Below are positions 5,664-8,395 of a stretch of DNA of 8,395 bases, in pieces; position 1 is the stretch's first letter; each line of letters opens with the position of its first letter. Where the stretch lies: contig JANTFY010000094.1 in assembly GCA_024763185.1 (NCBI GenBank), forward strand, positions 1 through 8,395. The letters are read 5' to 3'. This DNA comes from Gammaproteobacteria bacterium. GTDB taxonomy: Bacteria > Pseudomonadota > Gammaproteobacteria > GCA-001735895. The notes under the pieces were generated by a model, which worked only from the letters and a program-made list of their open reading frames with translations, was not told the DNA's origin and made no database searches. Position numbers and translations under genes: made by a program.

Positions 5664-6909
5664 ACTCAAACTACACCCACTGCGCATCAATGCAGACCGG
5701 CTAAACCAGCGTATCGAACAACTTGCCCAAATCGGTGCTCTGCAGGGTGGAGGTGTGTGTCGATTAGCACTGAGCGATGAAGACCGGGCAGGACGTGACC
5801 TGGTTTGCGGCTGGATGGATGAATTGGGCCTGGATGTCAGTATCGATAAAATCGGCAATGTGGTCGGTCTGCGTCGCGGTGAGCTTAGCGGCCCACCGGT
5901 GATGACCGGCTCACATATCGACACTGTCGCCACTGGCGGCCCCTACGATGGCAACCTGGGCGTCCTGGCTGGCCTTGAAGTGGTGCAATGCCTCAACGAG
6001 GCAGGCATCACCACCCGTCACCCATTGGCCGTTGCATTCTTTACCAATGAAGAAGGCGCGCGCTTTGCGCCGGATATGATGGGTAGCGGCGTGCACCAGG
6101 GTTCCATGGATCTCGATGCCATGCTGGCTGTCACCGGCATCGACGGCAAAACGGTTGGTGCTGAACTTGATCGCATAGGTTATTCCGGTGATGCAGCGAC
6201 AGGTGATTACCGCGCTCGCAATTATGTCGAGCTGCATATTGAACAAGGCCCGGTGCTTGAACAATGTGACCTGCAGGTCGGTGCTGTTAATGGCGTGCAA
6301 GGTATCTCGTGGACCGAGTTCACCATCAGGGGCCAGTCCAACCACGCGGGCACAACGCCTATGGAGTTCCGCCATGATCCGGGTTACGTGGCAGCACGAA
6401 TCAGTGTCAAGGCAAGACGACTGGCCGGTAAAATCGGTCAGGGCCAGGTGGCGACCGTAGGCCAGATAAAATTGAATCCCAACCTGGTCAATGTGATTCC
6501 GCGAGAGGCCATCATTACGGTGGATTTACGCAACATGGACGAAGCATTGTTACAGCAGGCCGAACATCAGCTATCACGATTTGTCGAGCAGGTGGCGAGT
6601 GAAGAAGGCGTCACTATCAACGCCCGCAAATTGGCGCGATTTGAGCCGGTACATTTCGATCCAGCCATGACTCAACGGGTACAGCAGTTTGCAGAACTGT
6701 TCGACTACAGCTGCCAGCAGATGCCATCGGGTGCAGGACACGATGCGCAAATGTTTGCGCCAAACTGTCCCACCACGATGATCTTCGTACCCAGCCAGGG
6801 AGGCATCAGCCACAATATTCGTGAATACACATCGCCCCAGCAGATTGAACGTGGCGCTAATGTACTGTTGCAGACCCTGCTGTACTGCGCCAACCAGGAA
6901 CAAAATTAA
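5656..6909 (+). CDS. M20-type Zn-dependent N-carbamoyl-L-amino-acid/ureido hydrolase
   Basis: This cytoplasmic metal-dependent amidohydrolase removes a carbamoyl group, giving an amino acid, CO2 and NH3. It belongs to the group of L-carbamoylases (HyuC/AmaB), beta-ureidopropionase and allantoate amidohydrolase. From the GTG it has 417 residues, the family length. Metal and catalytic residues are all present: H87 and D89 in GSHIDTV, D98 in GGPYDG, E132 and E133 in TNEEGARF, H194 in ELHIEQGPVLE and H362 in GAGHDAQ. The dimer-domain motif SNHAGTTPM (228-236), which contacts the substrate from the partner subunit, is also present. The start overlaps the lyase stop (GTGACTGA), and the stop directly abuts the next ATG, so the three enzymes are co-translated. 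The exact substrate is not readable. Allantoate amidohydrolase is the main alternative, but no other allantoin gene is nearby. Confidence 0.88.
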   Translation: MTELKLHPLRINADRLNQRIEQLAQIGALQGGGVCRLALSDEDRAGRDLVCGWMDELGLDVSIDKIGNVVGLRRGELSGPPVMTGSHIDTVATGGPYDGNLGVLAGLEVVQCLNEAGITTRHPLAVAFFTNEEGARFAPDMMGSGVHQGSMDLDAMLAVTGIDGKTVGAELDRIGYSGDAATGDYRARNYVELHIEQGPVLEQCDLQVGAVNGVQGISWTEFTIRGQSNHAGTTPMEFRHDPGYVAARISVKARRLAGKIGQGQVATVGQIKLNPNLVNVIPREAIITVDLRNMDEALLQQAEHQLSRFVEQVASEEGVTINARKLARFEPVHFDPAMTQRVQQFAELFDYSCQQMPSGAGHDAQMFAPNCPTTMIFVPSQGGISHNIREYTSPQQIERGANVLLQTLLYCANQEQN

Positions 6910-7845
6910 ATGTCTCGTAATCTACGCGTTGCCGCCGCACAGCTTGGTCCTATAGCCCTTGACGAAAGCCGAGCCTCCAGCGTGGCGCGCATGATTGAAC
7001 TGATGCACGAGGCACATGCTGCCGGCGCAGAGCTGGTGGTATTCCCGGAACTTGCTTTAACGACTTTTTTTCCCCGCTGGTACTTTGATCAACAGGTCGA
7101 CATTGATCATTTTTTCGAACAGGCCATGCCCGGGCCAGAGACCCAGCCTCTATTCGATGAAGCTGCGCGTCTTGGTGTCGGTTTCTACCTTGGTTACGCA
7201 GAGAAAGTGATCGAAGAGGGACAAACCCACTACTACAACACATCGATACTGGTTAATCGTCATGGACATATAGTCGGAAAGTATCGAAAAATTCACCTGC
7301 CGGGTCATCGTGAGCATGAATCCTGGCGCCCATTCCAGCACCTTGAAAAACGTTACTTCGAGCGCGGAAACCTCGGTTTCCCCGTATTCGATGCCTTCAA
7401 TGGCAAGCTGGGTATGTGCCTGTGTAATGATCGACGCTGGCCGGAAACCTACCGGGTGATGGCGCTACGCGGGGTGGAAATGATAATACTCGGCTACAAC
7501 ACTCCGCTGCATTACCCACCTGCGCCGGAACACGATCACTTGCAGAATTTCCACAATCACCTGGTGATGCAGGCCGGTGCCTATCAAAATGGTAGCTGGT
7601 TAATCGGTGTCGCTAAAGCCGGCAAAGAAGAGGGCTGTGACCTGATAGGCGAAAGCTGCATCATTGCACCCACCGGTGAAATTGTCGCACAGTGTCAAAC
7701 ACTGGATGATGAAGTTATCGTCGCGGACTGTAATCTTGACCGCTGCCGGGAAATTCAGGACAACATCTTCAACTTCAAACTACACCGCGAACCTCAAGAA
7801 TATCAGGCTATTTGTCAGCCTAATCCTGTGCTTAAAGCAGACTAA
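6910..7845 (+). CDS. N-carbamoyl-D-amino-acid hydrolase (nitrilase superfamily)
   Basis: This cysteine amidohydrolase converts N-carbamoyl-D-amino acids to D-amino acids, CO2 and NH3. It has 311 residues and closely matches the Agrobacterium D-carbamoylase as I remember it. The Glu-Lys-Cys triad is E47 in VFPELALTTFFPRW, K127 in GKYRKIHLPGH and C172 in LCNDRRWPET. H129, H144 and H215, reported as important in that enzyme, are in place, as is the arginine pair after C172 (R175, R176) that holds the substrate carboxylate. The segments FQHLEKRYFE (142-151) and MQAGAYQNGSW (220-230) are typical of D-carbamoylases rather than of other nitrilase branches. AGGA at 6896-6899 precedes the ATG, which abuts the previous stop. 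It is the last gene of the operon. In biotechnology this enzyme usually sits beside a hydantoinase, and none is present here. Confidence 0.92.
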   Translation: MSRNLRVAAAQLGPIALDESRASSVARMIELMHEAHAAGAELVVFPELALTTFFPRWYFDQQVDIDHFFEQAMPGPETQPLFDEAARLGVGFYLGYAEKVIEEGQTHYYNTSILVNRHGHIVGKYRKIHLPGHREHESWRPFQHLEKRYFERGNLGFPVFDAFNGKLGMCLCNDRRWPETYRVMALRGVEMIILGYNTPLHYPPAPEHDHLQNFHNHLVMQAGAYQNGSWLIGVAKAGKEEGCDLIGESCIIAPTGEIVAQCQTLDDEVIVADCNLDRCREIQDNIFNFKLHREPQEYQAICQPNPVLKAD

Positions 7846-8162
7846 TTTTTACGCCGTCGAATTCATCTTGGATTAAAAACGGCTCATCCGACCCTAGTAC
7901 TAATTTTAATAAAAGATAAACAGATACACATTAATCTATCAGTGCGAAAACCATCAAATGCTTTAAGGTTGCGCCTCGCTCCCTCAACTGATCCCTTACA
8001 AGCGACCGTGAATCTCTAATTAACACAGTACCTATTCCCATTCTTTGGGTAATTTTTAATTCGGAAAGCCAGCTGCATGAATAGTACAAACCGAGTCTAT
8101 ATCAGAATTTGTCATCGATATGAATTTCATGATTTCGCTTTATGCAGCATGAAATGGAATAT
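7846..8162. other. AT-rich gap between convergent genes
   Basis: No supported gene lies here. The operon from the left and the kinase from the right converge, so terminators are expected, but none is strong. CCCA (8037-8040) and TGGG (8046-8049) form a short hairpin followed by TTTTT at 8053-8057, a weak plus-strand candidate. ATTTCATG (8124-8131) and CATGAAAT (8148-8155) form a perfect eight-pair repeat with a 16-base loop just behind the kinase stop. On the minus strand, 7931-8101 is open for 56 codons with an internal ATG. It is not recognised and has no good ribosome binding site. Confidence 0.5.
8124..8155 (-). terminator. Inverted repeat behind the kinase gene, possible terminator
   Basis: ATTTCATG and CATGAAAT (8124-8131 and 8148-8155) pair perfectly over eight bases with a 16-base loop. 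They begin eight bases after the kinase stop codon on the minus strand. The stem is AT-rich and no T run follows, so termination would be weak. An mRNA-end hairpin is the other reading. Confidence 0.3.
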
Positions 8163-8395
8163 CTATTTTTCCAGTTCATTCAATCTTGGTAAATCAGCTC
8201 CGAGCCGTGAACAGGTGATCGAGGCAGCACGAACTGAAAACTCCAAAAGCTCATCAAGGTCTTCTTGTGTCAACTGCCCTATTCGTTGCTTGGCATCCCC
8301 CCATGATAACAACTTGCTTAACAGTGCCGCCTGGAAGCTGTCTCCAGCACCCACAGTATCGACCACTTTGTCTATGACCGGTTTTCGCTCTGCTG
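8163..8395 (-). CDS. PfkB-family sugar kinase, probably fructokinase, C-terminal part
   Basis: Only the last 77 or so residues lie in the window. The gene continues past the right edge, so its start is not visible. The PfkB signature VVDTVGAGDSFQAALL contains the catalytic-base Asp of GAGD and the anion hole that binds ATP phosphates. It is followed by a helix-rich end with LEFSVRAASITCSRLGAD, which is the usual pattern in fructokinases. The expected reaction is ATP-dependent phosphorylation of fructose or a similar sugar. The stop is TAG at 8163-8165. The gene faces the ureido operon and has no functional link to it that I can see, so it marks the right boundary of the catabolic locus. Ribokinase or 2-keto-3-deoxygluconate kinase are alternatives within the family. 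Confidence 0.85.
   Translation of the reverse strand, partial: AERKPVIDKVVDTVGAGDSFQAALLSKLLSWGDAKQRIGQLTQEDLDELLEFSVRAASITCSRLGADLPRLNELEK

Noticed and set aside
5911..6375. 154-codon minus-strand frame opposite the M20 hydrolase
   Set aside because: Antisense to conserved catalytic motifs and without any domain or start signal of its own.
5656..6909. Calling the M20 enzyme allantoate amidohydrolase outright
   Set aside because: The motifs are shared by the whole carbamoylase group, and no allantoinase, ureidoglycolate or ureidoglycine gene is nearby, while a D-carbamoylase is adjacent.
7805..7850. Terminator at the end of the D-carbamoylase gene (AGGCT/AGCCT hairpin and TTTTT)
   Set aside because: The hairpin is inside the coding sequence and 24 bases separate it from the T run, so it is not a proper intrinsic terminator.
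1..8395. CRISPR array, tRNA, rRNA or prophage genes
   Set aside because: No regularly spaced repeats, no cloverleaf-like segment and no phage or Cas-type proteins are visible.

Overview
The window looks like part of a proteobacterial chromosome, most likely a marine or environmental gammaproteobacterium. This is inferred from the mid-range base composition of the genes, the TRAP transporter and the style of the proteins, not from any marker gene. At its centre is one well-organised catabolic locus of seven genes. On either side are AT-rich stretches with no gene I can support, and at the right edge is the tail of an unrelated sugar kinase gene.

Layout: 1-411 holds no convincing gene. One 86-codon frame lies directly behind the regulator, and the left edge carries TGACA-type repeats that might be an insertion-sequence end. 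412-1266 (minus) encodes an RpiR-family regulator. 1267-1389 is a divergent control region with a perfect 12-bp inverted repeat (1321-1349) and a weaker palindrome (1293-1311). 1390-4317 (plus) encodes a complete TRAP transporter: small permease, large permease and periplasmic binding protein. 4318-4439 is a gap rich in stem-loops. 4440-7845 encodes three catabolic enzymes with overlapping or abutting ends: a diaminopropionate ammonia-lyase-like PLP enzyme, an M20-type N-carbamoyl-L-amino-acid/ureido hydrolase (GTG start at 5656) and a nitrilase-family N-carbamoyl-D-amino-acid hydrolase. 7846-8162 has no supported gene. 8163-8395 (minus) is the C-terminal end of a PfkB-family kinase, probably a fructokinase.

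How the genes may work together (inference): the TRAP system imports a carboxylate that carries a carbamoyl (ureido) group. The two carbamoylases, of opposite expected stereospecificity, remove the carbamoyl group from the L and D forms as CO2 and NH3. The PLP lyase then breaks down the freed diamino acid to a 2-oxo acid and ammonia. Characterised diaminopropionate ammonia-lyases accept both D- and L-2,3-diaminopropionate, which fits a pair of L- and D-carbamoylases. Candidate substrates are ureido derivatives of 2,3-diaminopropionate, such as albizziine or 2,3-diureidopropionate. There is no hydantoinase or racemase in the window. The RpiR protein, whose SIS domain lacks the usual sugar-phosphate residues, probably senses the substrate or an intermediate.
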